Positions 1 through 9,438 are shown, counted from the stretch's first letter. The stretch: DNA of 64,000 bases from an uncultured Anaeroplasmataceae bacterium (GCA_934229535.1 CAKQDS010000002.1:57070-121069); one strand, 5' to 3'. Notes: a model not told the origin generated them from the letters alone. A program made the numbers and translations.

Positions 1-420
1 TAAAAGCTGGGTAAATGTTTGAAGCATTCCATCACTAATTTGATCAATATCAGTTGTAATTCTTGATAAAATATCACCATGAATATGATGATCAATATAA
101 GCAATAGGTAAATTAGTAATTTTAAAGAAAGCATCATTACGCATTCTATATACAAGCTTATATATAACATCATAAATTATAAAATTTAATAAATAATTAG
201 CCAATGCACCTATACTTAAAATACCAAGTAATGCATAAATTATTTTCATTACTAAATCAAAATCTACATTATTTTTTTCAACCATCGCATCAATTGCCTT
301 ACCAACAATAACTGGTATAAACAATGTTGCAGCCACACTAATCATTGCAAAAATAAAGGCTACAATAAGAAGCCATGCTTCTTTTTTAGAATATGATATA
401 ATTCTTTTTAGAGTTGACAT
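1..420 (-). CDS. ABC exporter subunit, N-terminal part (cut by window edge)
   Basis: Reading minus from an ATG at 420-418, an open frame of 140 codons runs off the left edge. It begins MSTLKRIISYSKKEAWLLIV and contains hydrophobic stretches followed by a coupling-helix-like region (ACQ-free, with TTDIDQI near the edge) typical of the transmembrane domain of type I ABC exporters. Its ATG overlaps the TAA stop of the preceding exporter gene by one base (TAATG), so the two are translationally coupled and probably form a heterodimer. The ATPase domain lies outside the window. Family assignment is from the fold pattern and the neighbour; substrate unknown. Confidence 0.85.
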   Translation of the reverse strand, partial: MSTLKRIISYSKKEAWLLIVAFIFAMISVAATLFIPVIVGKAIDAMVEKNNVDFDLVMKIIYALLGILSIGALANYLLNFIIYDVIYKLVYRMRNDAFFKITNLPIAYIDHHIHGDILSRITTDIDQISDGMLQTFTQLL

Positions 421-2135
421 TAGTTATTACCTCCCTCTTGGGAAACATAAATATCCTTATAAACACTAGATGTTTTCAATAATTCCTCATGCTTACCAAT
501 TCCTACAATTTTAGCATCATCCATCGCTAAAATAACATCACTATTTTTAATAGATGTTACACGAACTGAAATAATAATTATCGTTAAGGTTTTATTTAAT
601 CCTCTTATTGCCTTTCTTAACTCAAAATCAGTTTTGTAATCCAAAGCACTAGAAGAATCATCTAAAATTAAAACCTCAGGCTTTCTAACAAGAGCCCTAG
701 CAATCGATAATCTTTGCTTTTCACCTCCTGAGAAATTCTTTCCACCCTCTAAAACAATAGTATCTAAGCCATCAGGCTGGCGCATAACAAAGTCATAGGC
801 TTGAGCGTTTTTTAATGCCTCAATAATTTCATCATCACTAAATTTCTCACCAAAGCAAATATTGTCTCTAATAGTTCCAAAAATTAAAGAGCTCTTTTGC
901 AAAACAGGAATTATTTTACTATGTAGATATGTCAAATCATAATCCTTTAAATTATTGCCATTAAAATAAATATTACCTTTATTTGGATCATAAAAACGAT
1001 CTAACAAACGAATAATGGTTGATTTACCACAACCAGTTGAACCAATTATTCCAATAGTTTGTCCTTCTAAAATTTTAAAGCTAGCATTTTCTAAAGCATG
1101 ATTAGCAGCCTCATTATAAGCAAATGAAACATTATCAAAAACAATTTTTTCCGTTGCATAGCCAGAAGTTAAGCTACCGTTTTTTATACTTGAAGATGCA
1201 GCAAAAACCTCATTTATTCTACTAGCTGATGCTGAAGCCTTGGTAAAAATAACAACTAAATTAGCTACAACAACTATAGCCACTAAAATTTGATTCATAT
1301 AATTAGCTAAAGCCGTCATATCACCTTGAGAAATAACTCCACTATTAACTCTAAATGATCCAAAATATAAAATTAAAACAATAGCCACATTAACAATAAT
1401 AGAAATAATTGGATTCAGCAAAGCACTTATTCTTCCAACTCTTATCGAATCTCGCTTTAAATCATTCGAAGAGCTATCAAAACGATTCTCTTCGTATATT
1501 TCCTTAGAAAAGGCTCTAACAACTCTAGCTCCACTTAGATTTTCTTTAGTAATAGTTGTTAAATTATCTAAATCACCCTGAACCTTTTTATTCTTAGGAA
1601 TATTAATCTTCATAATAAGGAAAATAAGTCCAAAAATTAATAAGCCTGTAGTTAAAAAGATAATAGAAAGACTCTTAGAAATAAAAAATGACATCAAAGT
1701 TGCACCAATAACAATGAATGGTGCCCTAACAACTAATCTAATAAGCATCGCAACAGATGTTTGAACCTGATTAATATCATTTGTCATTCTTGTCATCAAT
1801 GATGAAATCTTAAATTCATCAATTTCTTTAAATGATAACGAATTGATATGCTCATATAAATCATTACGAAGTCTTGTTCCAACACCCTGAGAGGCTTGGC
1901 AAGCAAAATATTGACAAACAAGGGTAGAGCACAAACCGATTGCTGCAGCTAAAACTAAAATACCACCCATTTTCCAAACATAGGCACTATCTAAATTTTT
2001 AACTCCCTTATCAATAATTGAAGCCATAATTAAAGGAACAATAAGCTCAAATATTGCTTCGATTAATTTGAACATTGGTCCTAATATAACCTCTTTTTTA
2101 TAATACTTTAAATATTTTTTATATAGTTTAAACAT
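420..2135 (-). CDS. ABC exporter, fused permease-ATPase half-transporter
   Basis: 571 residues: six hydrophobic helices (about 1-310) then an ATPase domain with Walker A GSTGCGKST (~363-371), signature FSGGEKQR (~465-472) and Walker B LILDDSSSALD (~488). The Walker B is followed by Asp where the catalytic Glu normally sits, and the switch His is not in its usual place (ISVRVTS). These are the hallmarks of the degenerate-site subunit of heterodimeric exporters such as BmrCD or TM287/288, so the downstream partner (1-420) should supply the catalytic site. Such pairs export drugs or peptides; the substrate cannot be told here. A LysR regulator is transcribed divergently. Confidence 0.92.
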   Translation of the reverse strand: MFKLYKKYLKYYKKEVILGPMFKLIEAIFELIVPLIMASIIDKGVKNLDSAYVWKMGGILVLAAAIGLCSTLVCQYFACQASQGVGTRLRNDLYEHINSLSFKEIDEFKISSLMTRMTNDINQVQTSVAMLIRLVVRAPFIVIGATLMSFFISKSLSIIFLTTGLLIFGLIFLIMKINIPKNKKVQGDLDNLTTITKENLSGARVVRAFSKEIYEENRFDSSSNDLKRDSIRVGRISALLNPIISIIVNVAIVLILYFGSFRVNSGVISQGDMTALANYMNQILVAIVVVANLVVIFTKASASASRINEVFAASSSIKNGSLTSGYATEKIVFDNVSFAYNEAANHALENASFKILEGQTIGIIGSTGCGKSTIIRLLDRFYDPNKGNIYFNGNNLKDYDLTYLHSKIIPVLQKSSLIFGTIRDNICFGEKFSDDEIIEALKNAQAYDFVMRQPDGLDTIVLEGGKNFSGGEKQRLSIARALVRKPEVLILDDSSSALDYKTDFELRKAIRGLNKTLTIIIISVRVTSIKNSDVILAMDDAKIVGIGKHEELLKTSSVYKDIYVSQEGGNN

Positions 2136-2165
2136 TTTATCACTCCAATACTAAATACGCCTTTA

Positions 2166-2194
2166 ATTATACCACAAAATATAGTATACTATTT
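2166..2194 (-). promoter_or_regulatory. Divergent promoter region, exporter side
   Basis: A TATAAT box on the minus strand (2171-2166) precedes the exporter gene. Its -35 is poor and overlaps the palindrome ATAGTATACTAT (2181-2192). A weak -35 covered by dyad symmetry between a LysR gene and its divergent neighbour is the usual arrangement for LysR-dependent activation. The regulatory link is inferred. Confidence 0.5.
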
Positions 2195-2242
2195 ATATAT
2201 GATATATATATCTACTAAATAATTTTTGTATAGGTGATTTTT

Positions 2243-3079
2243 ATGAATTTAAAGCAATTGTCGTATTTTGTAACAGTAGTTGAATCAGGAAGTATTTCAA
2301 AGGCAGCAAAAAAGCTTCATATGTCGCAGCCTCCTCTATCAAGACATATGCATCTACTTGAAGAGGATTTAAATGTCAAGCTCTTTCAAAGGCAAACAAA
2401 TTCCTTAAAGCTTACCCAGGAAGGTGAAGAATTATATAAACGTGCCTATGATCTTCTTGAGCTTGCCTCAAAAACTGAAAAGGCAATTTTAGAATTAAAT
2501 AAAAACGAATATAAAACATTAGAAATAGGGATGGTGTCATCATCAATTAATTATTTGCTCGACAAGCCTATTTATGATTATTTAAATAAAAACAAGCTAA
2601 AGCTATCTATTCATGAAGGTAATACCTATGAGCTATTAGAGCAATTAAATCATCATATTATTGATTTAGCAATTTGTAGAACTCCATTTTCCTATAATTT
2701 ATATGAACATAAAAAGCTTTGTGATGAAGAAATGATTTTAGTAAGCAAAAGCAAATTAAAGAATTCATATTCCATTTCTGATTTAGATAATGCTCCCATG
2801 ATCATATATCGTCGCTTTAAAACCATTATTCAAACCCTTTTTAATGAAAAAAACGCCTCACTTAATATAATGATTGAGGTTGATGATGCTAAAAGTGCCA
2901 TTCTTTGGGCCAATACCAATATTGGAATTGCCATAGTTCCAAAATCTATTTTTAAAGCGTTAAATACCAATTTATATTCAGCACACCTAAATGAAGAAGC
3001 ACTTGATACATCATTAATGGTGATTCTTAGAAAAAATGAAAAAGAAAAGGAAATTCTTGATTTTAAGAATTTCCTATAA
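2243..3079 (+). CDS. LysR-family transcriptional regulator
   Basis: 278 residues starting at ATG 2243, which has AGGTGA six bases upstream; a GTG nine bases earlier lies inside that binding site and is not used. The N-terminus (MNLKQLSYFVTVVESGS... KAAKKLHMSQPPLSRHM) is the canonical LysR winged helix-turn-helix, followed by a periplasmic-binding-like effector domain. Length is slightly short for the family (about 290-300). It is divergent from the ABC exporter, which it probably regulates. Effector unknown. Confidence 0.93.
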   Translation: MNLKQLSYFVTVVESGSISKAAKKLHMSQPPLSRHMHLLEEDLNVKLFQRQTNSLKLTQEGEELYKRAYDLLELASKTEKAILELNKNEYKTLEIGMVSSSINYLLDKPIYDYLNKNKLKLSIHEGNTYELLEQLNHHIIDLAICRTPFSYNLYEHKKLCDEEMILVSKSKLKNSYSISDLDNAPMIIYRRFKTIIQTLFNEKNASLNIMIEVDDAKSAILWANTNIGIAIVPKSIFKALNTNLYSAHLNEEALDTSLMVILRKNEKEKEILDFKNFL

Positions 3080-3082
3080 AGC

Positions 3083-3508
3083 TTATTTATCTTCCTTATT
3101 ATCTTCGCTTTCTTCTTTAACTTCTTCTTCCTTATGATGAATTGCTTTCTCTTTAACAAATTCAGATGCTTCAGTTAATTTCTTATTAGTTGCTATAATA
3201 ACCTTTAAAGCAACAAAGATTGAAAGCGCAATGATTAAGAAATCAATAATTGTTTGAATAAAATTACCATAATTTAATGTTACAGCCGCCTTAACAATTT
3301 CTCCTTCTTCATTAAGTACAGCAGGAACAAGAGTTGCCTTTAGCTCAGTAACATTAACCTTACAAATAACACCAATTACTGGCATTATAATATCGTTTAC
3401 TAAGCTTGAAACAATCTTATTAAACGCACTACCAATAATCATACCTATAGCCAAATCTAATACATTTCCCTTTTTAATAAATTCCCCAAATTCCTTAAAA
3501 AACTTCAT
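3083..3508 (-). CDS. mscL: Large-conductance mechanosensitive channel MscL
   Basis: 141 residues. It starts MKFFKEFGEFIKKGNVLDLA, with the MscL amphipathic N-helix, pore helix (AIGMIIGSAFNKIVSSLVNDIIMP) and second membrane helix (FLIIALSIFVALKV), ending in a charged tail rich in Glu/Lys. The start at 3508 is chosen over an in-frame ATG at 3517 because AAGGAAGG lies at a proper distance only for 3508. It forms a homopentameric pore that releases solutes on osmotic downshock. Convergent with the LysR gene, with a three-base gap. Confidence 0.96.
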   Translation of the reverse strand: MKFFKEFGEFIKKGNVLDLAIGMIIGSAFNKIVSSLVNDIIMPVIGVICKVNVTELKATLVPAVLNEEGEIVKAAVTLNYGNFIQTIIDFLIIALSIFVALKVIIATNKKLTEASEFVKEKAIHHKEEEVKEESEDNKEDK

Positions 3509-3647
3509 AAAATGCATTTCCTTCCTTCGTATACAATAATTATAAGACAAAATATTTTAAGAAGCAAGGTAAAAAACAAAATTTCATATTTACTTTTTTC
3601 TCTTTTTTTAATATAATGGTTGATAGTGAAAAAATGGAGTAAGATTT

Positions 3648-4301
3648 ATGAAGAATTATTTAATGATATTTATAAGTGCAATTATTGCAGGAATGTTTAT
3701 TGCCTTTGGCGCCACCTTATATTTAACAAGTGCTGTTCATGATGGCTATTTATATAAAATAATAGGAGCTTTCCTATTTGGAATTGGTTTATTTACTATT
3801 ATTCAATTTGGCTTTTGGCTATATACAGGTAAGGTAGGCTATATCTTAGATAACAAACCAAAATATTTATTAAGTCTACTTATTTGTTTAATTGGTAATA
3901 TTCTAGGTGTATTCATTCTATCCTCAATTTTAAAGCTAACTCATATTATTAATAATGACATAATTAATTTATGTAAATCAATGGTTGAGACTAAGCAAAA
4001 TGAGTCATGGTATGAGGTTATCATTTTATCAGCAATGTGTGGTATAATGATTTATCTTGCCGTTGAAGGCCACAAAAAATGCGAATATGCCTTTGGTAAA
4101 GTGATTTTCGCCTTTATGCCCATAGTTTTATTCATTCTATGTGGTTTTGAGCACGTTGTCGCAAACGTATGCTATTATACATATGCTGGATTATTTAATG
4201 GTAAGGTTGTTTTATATTTTCTACTTATGGCAATAGGTAATGGCCTAGGCTCATTATTCTTTGATGGTAGTCGAAAAATAATAGAAAAATTAAAGGCTTA
4301 A
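3648..4301 (+). CDS. Formate/nitrite transporter (FNT) family protein
   Basis: 217 residues with six hydrophobic helices. The sequence CGFEHVVANVCYYTYAG and the final GNGLGSLFFDG match the last two helices of FNT channels (FocA/NirC/HSC), where the central His of the H-V-N signature is present. It is somewhat shorter than typical FNT proteins (250-280). A GGAG site precedes the start. It would carry a small monovalent anion such as formate; the substrate is not resolved from sequence. Confidence 0.85.
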   Translation: MKNYLMIFISAIIAGMFIAFGATLYLTSAVHDGYLYKIIGAFLFGIGLFTIIQFGFWLYTGKVGYILDNKPKYLLSLLICLIGNILGVFILSSILKLTHIINNDIINLCKSMVETKQNESWYEVIILSAMCGIMIYLAVEGHKKCEYAFGKVIFAFMPIVLFILCGFEHVVANVCYYTYAGLFNGKVVLYFLLMAIGNGLGSLFFDGSRKIIEKLKA

Positions 4302-4313
4302 GGCCTTTTTTTA
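4292..4313 (+). terminator. Rho-independent terminator
   Basis: AAAGGC/GCCTTT stem with a five-base loop followed by a T run, overlapping the stop of the FNT gene. The stem is short, so strength is moderate. Confidence 0.55.
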
Positions 4314-4796
4314 TTTATAAAACAATTCTTTTTCACCTAATATAATTCTTGTATCATATTTTTCATTTAAGACCTCTTCTATCGTTATATAATAGAATAA
4401 ATTGTTTTCATTACTTTTAACAAAATCATTAGCTAAATAGGTTATGATTATCTTGTCTTTCATTAAAAAGAATGGATCATCTATTCCACTAAAAGCATAT
4501 AATGGAAACATTTGATCAACAAGCTTATAAGCTTTATAAGTTCCAACATGATATTTATTTTCTAATAGATAATGATAAATATCATTTGTGTAATCAGTCA
4601 ATGTGTAATCGCTAAAAAGCCTTTTCTTTAAATAAATGATATTCTCATCTCTATCATACACATCATTATATTTGGGAAAATTATCATCCAAGCCATATTT
4701 TTCAAGTGTTTCTAAATCAAAGAAGCCCTTATTTCTTTTTTGACAACCACATAAACAAAATAAAACTACTATAACAAAAAAAATTATTTTTTTCAT
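4311..4796 (-). CDS. Small lipoprotein, unknown function
   Basis: 161 residues with a lipoprotein signal (hydrophobic 5-16, lipobox LCGC with Cys about 18). The mature part is hydrophilic and rich in Tyr/Asp/Asn, with no family I recognise. It lies four bases downstream of another small lipoprotein gene in the same direction and is probably part of the same transcript. Confidence 0.75.
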   Translation of the reverse strand: MKKIIFFVIVVLFCLCGCQKRNKGFFDLETLEKYGLDDNFPKYNDVYDRDENIIYLKKRLFSDYTLTDYTNDIYHYLLENKYHVGTYKAYKLVDQMFPLYAFSGIDDPFFLMKDKIIITYLANDFVKSNENNLFYYITIEEVLNEKYDTRIILGEKELFYK

Positions 4797-4799
4797 TCA

Positions 4800-5330
4800 T
4801 TACTCCCATTTAGCATCTGCATAACTCTTTGGTAAAATATCAATACCAGAAAGATTAATATAACCAACCTTATCACCACCAGGACCTATTGTCCTAAATC
4901 CTTCTAAATAGCTCTCTGTAATTTCTTCATTAGTACTAATAAGCTTATAAGGTGAACCACCAACAACAAAATAGCTTTGCATATCATTTATGAAACAATT
5001 ATCTAATTTATAAACACTTAATGTTTGACTAGATTTCTTCTTAATTTCTATACCATTTCCAGAATAAGTATAATAAGAATATTTATATGTTAAACTATGA
5101 GACCAATTCTCTTCATCAATTTCAATAGTGCCAAAATTTCTTTTATAATAAAGACTATATTTATTATTGGAATTAATAGTTAATCTTATTGTTAAATCAT
5201 TACTATATCTTGTTCCACAAAAATATTGTTCTTCAAGCATCTTCTTCTCATTTTTATTTTGAGATACCATATTACAAGATGTTAAAACTATCAATAGCAA
5301 AACAAAAAAACAACAAACAGACTTCTTCAT
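4800..5330 (-). CDS. Small lipoprotein, unknown function
   Basis: 176 residues from ATG 5330. The preceding AGGAGAAAATGT gives the binding site, so an earlier in-frame ATG at 5345 is rejected. Signal peptide with lipobox LTSC (Cys about 19). The mature region has a repeated Tyr-rich strand pattern and no domain that I recognise. The upstream DnaJ-like gene ends at 5342 inside the leader, and the leader of this gene is identical over 21 bases to that of the gene at 7632. Confidence 0.75.
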   Translation of the reverse strand: MKKSVCCFFVLLLIVLTSCNMVSQNKNEKKMLEEQYFCGTRYSNDLTIRLTINSNNKYSLYYKRNFGTIEIDEENWSHSLTYKYSYYTYSGNGIEIKKKSSQTLSVYKLDNCFINDMQSYFVVGGSPYKLISTNEEITESYLEGFRTIGPGGDKVGYINLSGIDILPKSYADAKWE

Positions 5331-5341
5331 ACATTTTCTCC

Positions 5342-7207
5342 TCATTTAAAATTTATTTTTCCATGACGACTACATTTATTTTTAAATATTCCCTCAAGAT
5401 TTCTACCACATATCGGACATTTATTATAATATCTAGCAAGAATATTTAATACATTTTCTAATGGCTTATATAAATTATTACTAAATAGATTATTTTTATT
5501 ATCAGTCAATAATTTATTAAAAATAGCCTTCCGACATGTATCATCAGCATCCTTAAAATAATCAAGTTTTATGTCCATCAAAATAAATTCATAATCTATT
5601 TCAAGCAAATGACAAATATACCTATTAAGAATTCCGCGTCTAGCTTCTACAACAAAAGCCTTGTCCATTTTCAAATATTTATTGTACTTAATTTTCAAAT
5701 ATTCACTATGAGCCTCAATTGATGATTTATTATTTATATCTTTTTTAGAATTCATAAATGAATCATCAATTATATGACAATTATCAGAATAACTATTTTG
5801 GTAAATCTCAAAAATTATACTATTTGCTTTTTCATTTCGAAAATTAAATAATAGGTGCTTTAAGGCCTCTTCATTATTTTTTTGCAAATAATAATATCTA
5901 CCTATTAAGTATTTAGCATCATCACTTTCATTTTCATATTTACATACATATTTAAGTACAGGTTCATAATTATAGATTTCAAAATACTTAAACAATGACT
6001 TCTTGCCATCATATTCGTTAATCTGCAATTGCTTTAATATATATTTAAATCCAACTTCTAACGCTTCATTATTAGGACTACCACTCAAATAATACTTAAT
6101 TAAATAGCTAATTGCCGTCGCATCATTATTACTTGCTAAATATTCATAGGTTTTAATTTTAATAGTAATTGCTTCTGAAACAGACAAATATTTTTCATCG
6201 ATAAGACAAATTATATTAATATAAATATCTCTAGCACTCAAAAAATCAATATTATTAATATATTTGATTATTTTAATAGCAAAAGGCTTAAAATCACTAT
6301 AATCACAATACTTTTTGCAAAACTCTAATGTTCTTCTAGCATACATCCTAAAGCAATAGAAGTTCAATTTATTATCTATAATATTGCATAAGCCATCCAT
6401 ATAATACTTAGTTGAATCCTTTATACCATATGCAGCGCAATAATCACCACAGTCCATATAAGCTGTAAAGCTGCCATTTGCAATAGCTGTAATATAATAC
6501 TCCCATGCTTTTTTTACTTGATTCTTACTAAGTTCATAATATCCTAGAAGTATTAACGCTCTTGGTCGATTTTTGGCTTTCATCAAATACATTATTGCTT
6601 TATCATATTTTTCCTGCAAAAAATAGCATTCGCCAATCGCTTGATTAACAAAGTCTGTTTCTTTCTCTTTCAAAAAATAATTTAAGCATTCACTTATAAG
6701 ACTTTTATTTTCATATAGTTTAATAAAATCGTAAATATGCAATAAGTATAAATAATTATACGCTTTATTTTTAATTAATTTATTTAAAATATCTTCTAGC
6801 CATTTAGGCATTTCATTCAGTTTTATATTAAATCCAAGAAATCCTAGTCTTTCTTTATTATAAATGAAGGAAATATAGTAATAATAATTGTCATCAAAAG
6901 CCTCAATATTTTTAAACCTTTCACTAGCTGTCTTTATATTAACAATTATATTTTTTTTAGCGTTTCCATATAAATAATCTATTACTTCATCCAGTTTATC
7001 TATAACTAATGACCTATCATACTTTGCTCTCTTATCTTCATCATATAATGTTTCATACGCTTCTAATATTTCTTTAAATAATTCTAAAGCATTAGGATCC
7101 TTCGAAACATCAGGATGGTACTTTTTAGCCAAAGTTAAATATGCTTTCTTTATTTCTTCTTTTTTGGCACTAGCATCAACGCCCAAAATATTATAATATT
7201 TTTTCAT
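5342..7207 (-). CDS. J-domain protein with TPR/Sel1-like repeats and C-terminal zinc ribbon
   Basis: 621 residues. Residues 3-60 are a J domain with the HPD motif (KYHPDVS), which stimulates DnaK-type ATPases. The middle consists of many degenerate helical pairs of the TPR/Sel1 kind (for example YLMKAKNRPRALILLGYYELS). The end carries CPICG...C, a likely zinc ribbon. It lacks the G/F region and four-repeat zinc finger of DnaJ, so it is a specialised co-chaperone rather than DnaJ itself. Stop and next start overlap (TGA/ATG) on both sides, placing it in an operon with a small membrane protein and a lipoprotein. Confidence 0.85.
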   Translation of the reverse strand: MKKYYNILGVDASAKKEEIKKAYLTLAKKYHPDVSKDPNALELFKEILEAYETLYDEDKRAKYDRSLVIDKLDEVIDYLYGNAKKNIIVNIKTASERFKNIEAFDDNYYYYISFIYNKERLGFLGFNIKLNEMPKWLEDILNKLIKNKAYNYLYLLHIYDFIKLYENKSLISECLNYFLKEKETDFVNQAIGECYFLQEKYDKAIMYLMKAKNRPRALILLGYYELSKNQVKKAWEYYITAIANGSFTAYMDCGDYCAAYGIKDSTKYYMDGLCNIIDNKLNFYCFRMYARRTLEFCKKYCDYSDFKPFAIKIIKYINNIDFLSARDIYINIICLIDEKYLSVSEAITIKIKTYEYLASNNDATAISYLIKYYLSGSPNNEALEVGFKYILKQLQINEYDGKKSLFKYFEIYNYEPVLKYVCKYENESDDAKYLIGRYYYLQKNNEEALKHLLFNFRNEKANSIIFEIYQNSYSDNCHIIDDSFMNSKKDINNKSSIEAHSEYLKIKYNKYLKMDKAFVVEARRGILNRYICHLLEIDYEFILMDIKLDYFKDADDTCRKAIFNKLLTDNKNNLFSNNLYKPLENVLNILARYYNKCPICGRNLEGIFKNKCSRHGKINFK

Positions 7208-7632
7208 TATAATGCTTTAGCCTCTTTAATAGCATCCATCATAATTTTATTACAATTTTCATTATTAACTCTAATTTTCTCCTTTTGACTCATTTTAAAA
7301 TAGATATAAATAACACCAGGTATTATTAATATCAATAACAAAGCAAAAGCAGTAAGAAAATCAATAGGCTGATATTTCTTAATATTCTCCTTTGCATTTT
7401 GATATTTTTCCTCTAATTCACAATATTTTTGATAATTAGGCATGCTTGTTTCGCGGGCCATTATCAAATAACGACGATGAAGTCGTCCACTTCTTCTAGT
7501 GGTCTCCTGCGTCCTCTGCCAACCAAAAGCAATACAATCCTCTACCTCTTTTTCAAATTCATCATATTCCTTTTTTGCATCTTTGTCACCATTTGGACTC
7601 CCCTCAACTCTAATTTCCTTTGTTTCAATCAT
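7207..7632 (-). CDS. Small membrane protein, unknown
   Basis: 141 residues from ATG 7632, chosen because the AGGAGAAAATGT leader fits. A charged, probably helical N-terminal part (Arg-rich RRSGRLHRRY about 45-54) is followed by one membrane helix (about 95-117) and a short basic tail. It is directly upstream of the J-domain gene with overlapping stop/start, so the two may act together at the membrane. No family recognised. Confidence 0.7.
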   Translation of the reverse strand: MIETKEIRVEGSPNGDKDAKKEYDEFEKEVEDCIAFGWQRTQETTRRSGRLHRRYLIMARETSMPNYQKYCELEEKYQNAKENIKKYQPIDFLTAFALLLILIIPGVIYIYFKMSQKEKIRVNNENCNKIMMDAIKEAKAL

Positions 7633-7800
7633 ACATTTTCTCCTCATTTATAATTAGTCAATTCCTACATTAAGTATAACATATTTCTTAAAAAATGAAA
7701 ATCAAATAATTATTTTAAATATTAAATAAATGGCATTGCAATTACTATTTATATTATCTTGGCTTAAGCTGGTTAATTCTTTTGGTTCTTATTTATATTA

Positions 7801-8010
7801 ATGTCAGTTATTCCATCTATTTACATAATGATCTATAAACGTAAAATCACTTTATTTTGCTATCCACTTATTATAGCTGCTATTTACTGTGGATTTTCAA
7901 TGTATTATGGTATGTGGAATAAACTATGGATACTGTTCCTAACCATTCCCCTATTCTATATAATCTTTGAACCAATAGATCAATTAATCTCTAAAAAAGA
8001 CAAAAAGTGA
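7801..8010 (+). pseudogene. Membrane-domain fragment, possibly remnant of an XRE-type regulator
   Basis: A 69-residue frame with two membrane helices (YPLIIAAIYCGFSMYYG and LWILFLTIPLFYIIF). The pattern resembles the C-terminal membrane domain found behind some XRE regulators in Bacillota. There is no ribosome binding site before the ATG, and in-frame stops occur just upstream, while another frame there (LSWLILLVLIYI) looks hydrophobic, so a frameshift is likely. I read it as a decayed gene; a genuine small membrane protein is possible. Confidence 0.4.
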
Positions 8011-8025
8011 GACAACTAACTTTTT

Positions 8026-8322
8026 TTATAATTTTTTCAAGCCACGATATGTAGCAATTACAATTTCCTTTAAAAGACTTTGATTTTCAACATCACCAAT
8101 TAAGTACATCGGCTTAGCATTTTTATATGGCAAAGCCAAAGGCAAATTGTATTTTTTATTTTCTTCTACAATCTTAACCAGCAATCGATTATCATATATT
8201 CCCCCAAATAAAACATCATTATAGTATAATAAATATTCTCCCATCATTTGCCTATCTTTTATATTATCCAGTAGTCTTAATTGATCCAAAATAAAATCCT
8301 TATAATCCGTTGTTGATGCCAT
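8026..8322 (-). CDS. TfoX N-terminal domain protein
   Basis: 98 residues covering a single TfoX-N fold (IKDRQMMGEYLLYYNDVLFGGIYDNRLLVK ... NAKPMYLIGD, quoted in parts). In Gammaproteobacteria TfoX controls competence, but stand-alone N domains in Bacillota have no established role. It is followed at 8340 by the DUF1697 gene reading the same way, so the two are probably co-transcribed. Confidence 0.82.
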   Translation of the reverse strand: MASTTDYKDFILDQLRLLDNIKDRQMMGEYLLYYNDVLFGGIYDNRLLVKIVEENKKYNLPLALPYKNAKPMYLIGDVENQSLLKEIVIATYRGLKKL

Positions 8323-8339
8323 TTGAGATATTTTTCCTC

Positions 8340-8885
8340 CTATTCATTACTTAATTTTAGAATACCTCTAACAGTATTTGCAGTTCTTATTGTTATTTTA
8401 TCCTTTATACCTGTACTTGCAGTTTTAATCCACCAATTTGCCTTTTGATATTTTTTTAAATCAAATGACCAAAAAATAAAGTTATTAAATTCAGCTACCA
8501 TCTCAATATCACTACTAGGACTTCCGATTGCTTCATAGATTTCGCTTGCGGTTGTAGGAGGAATAATGAAAATCAAATTATCATAAATTTCTTTATTATC
8601 ATTTCCCCACCATAAAGGTGTATTATCTAAAACAGCTCTAAGCTTAAATGGGGTAGTTATGAAAATTGGAATTACAAGATTAAATTCATTTTTTATAATT
8701 TCACTGATGTTATTCATTATATTCGTTTCATCAATGATTTCTGATTCTAAAATAACATTCCCGCTATTTAAATATGTTCTTACATTTTTATAATTATTTT
8801 TTTCTAATGAATGCTTTAGTTCTTTCATTGAAATCTTATTTTTTTCACTAATATTAATTCCTCTTAATAAAATTATATATTCCAT
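8340..8885 (-). CDS. DUF1697 family protein
   Basis: 181 residues from ATG 8885, with AGGGAG upstream. The start MEYIILLRGINI, the segment RTYLNSGNVI and the C-terminal RTANTVRGILKL are characteristic of DUF1697, a widespread family of unknown biochemical function. The TfoX-N gene lies 17 bases downstream on the same strand. Confidence 0.88.
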   Translation of the reverse strand: MEYIILLRGINISEKNKISMKELKHSLEKNNYKNVRTYLNSGNVILESEIIDETNIMNNISEIIKNEFNLVIPIFITTPFKLRAVLDNTPLWWGNDNKEIYDNLIFIIPPTTASEIYEAIGSPSSDIEMVAEFNNFIFWSFDLKKYQKANWWIKTASTGIKDKITIRTANTVRGILKLSNE

Positions 8886-8907
8886 AATACTCCCTAACAT
8901 AATTAAT

Positions 8908-9438
8908 TTATTCTAGTTCACTATATTTCTTTCCAATATTAATTCCTGGAGTTGCTAATCCATCACCCCAATAAGTATAATTTGGATTAACATCTTCTGA
9001 TTTTTTATTATATATATGTACCAAATTCCAACATTATCCTTATTAGTTGAATACTCACTACAATAATTTAAAGCAATTCTATATACATCAGTACTTGTTG
9101 TTATATCATAAGATAATTCAAATCAGGTAGTAGAGAATTTACCATCTTTAATCTCTATTTTTACATTGTCCTTTTTTTAGCTTATTTTGATACTCTCCGT
9201 CATAATAATTAAATAATTCATTAATTGATTGTTCAAAGTCTACATCTTCTAAGACTTTTGATGAAGCAAAAAGGTTAACAAGGCTATCCTTATCTTTATT
9301 TTCCATAGCCAAAATCAAGTTTTCAACCAATTCTTCATTTATTTCATCCTTACTCTTTAGCCATTTACATGCACTTAAAAAGCAAATAACAAAAATGAAA
9401 CAAAAAAATATAATAATCCTTTTTCCTATCTTGTACAT
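8908..9438 (-). pseudogene. Broken DUF5104-type lipoprotein gene
   Basis: The intact 5' part (9438-9148) encodes a lipoprotein signal (lipobox LSAC) and a helical domain with the pattern ENKDKDSLVNLFA. Beyond the frameshift at about 9165, the other frames continue with FELSYDITTSTDVYRIALNY, KDNVGIWYIYIIK and finally NYTYWGDGLATPGI, ending at TAA 8910. That order matches DUF5104 lipoproteins. At least two frameshifts and one TGA interrupt it, so it is not functional as a full-length product. Confidence 0.7.

Noticed and set aside
2830..3159. 109-codon minus frame across the LysR gene end.
   Set aside because: Basic low-complexity shadow of the LysR and mscL genes.
9120..9130. In-frame TGA in the DUF5104-like remnant might mean TGA encodes Trp (Mollicutes code).
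   Set aside because: Many intact genes here end in TGA, often overlapping the next start (for example 5342 and 17916), and Trp is encoded by TGG. The gene also has frameshifts.
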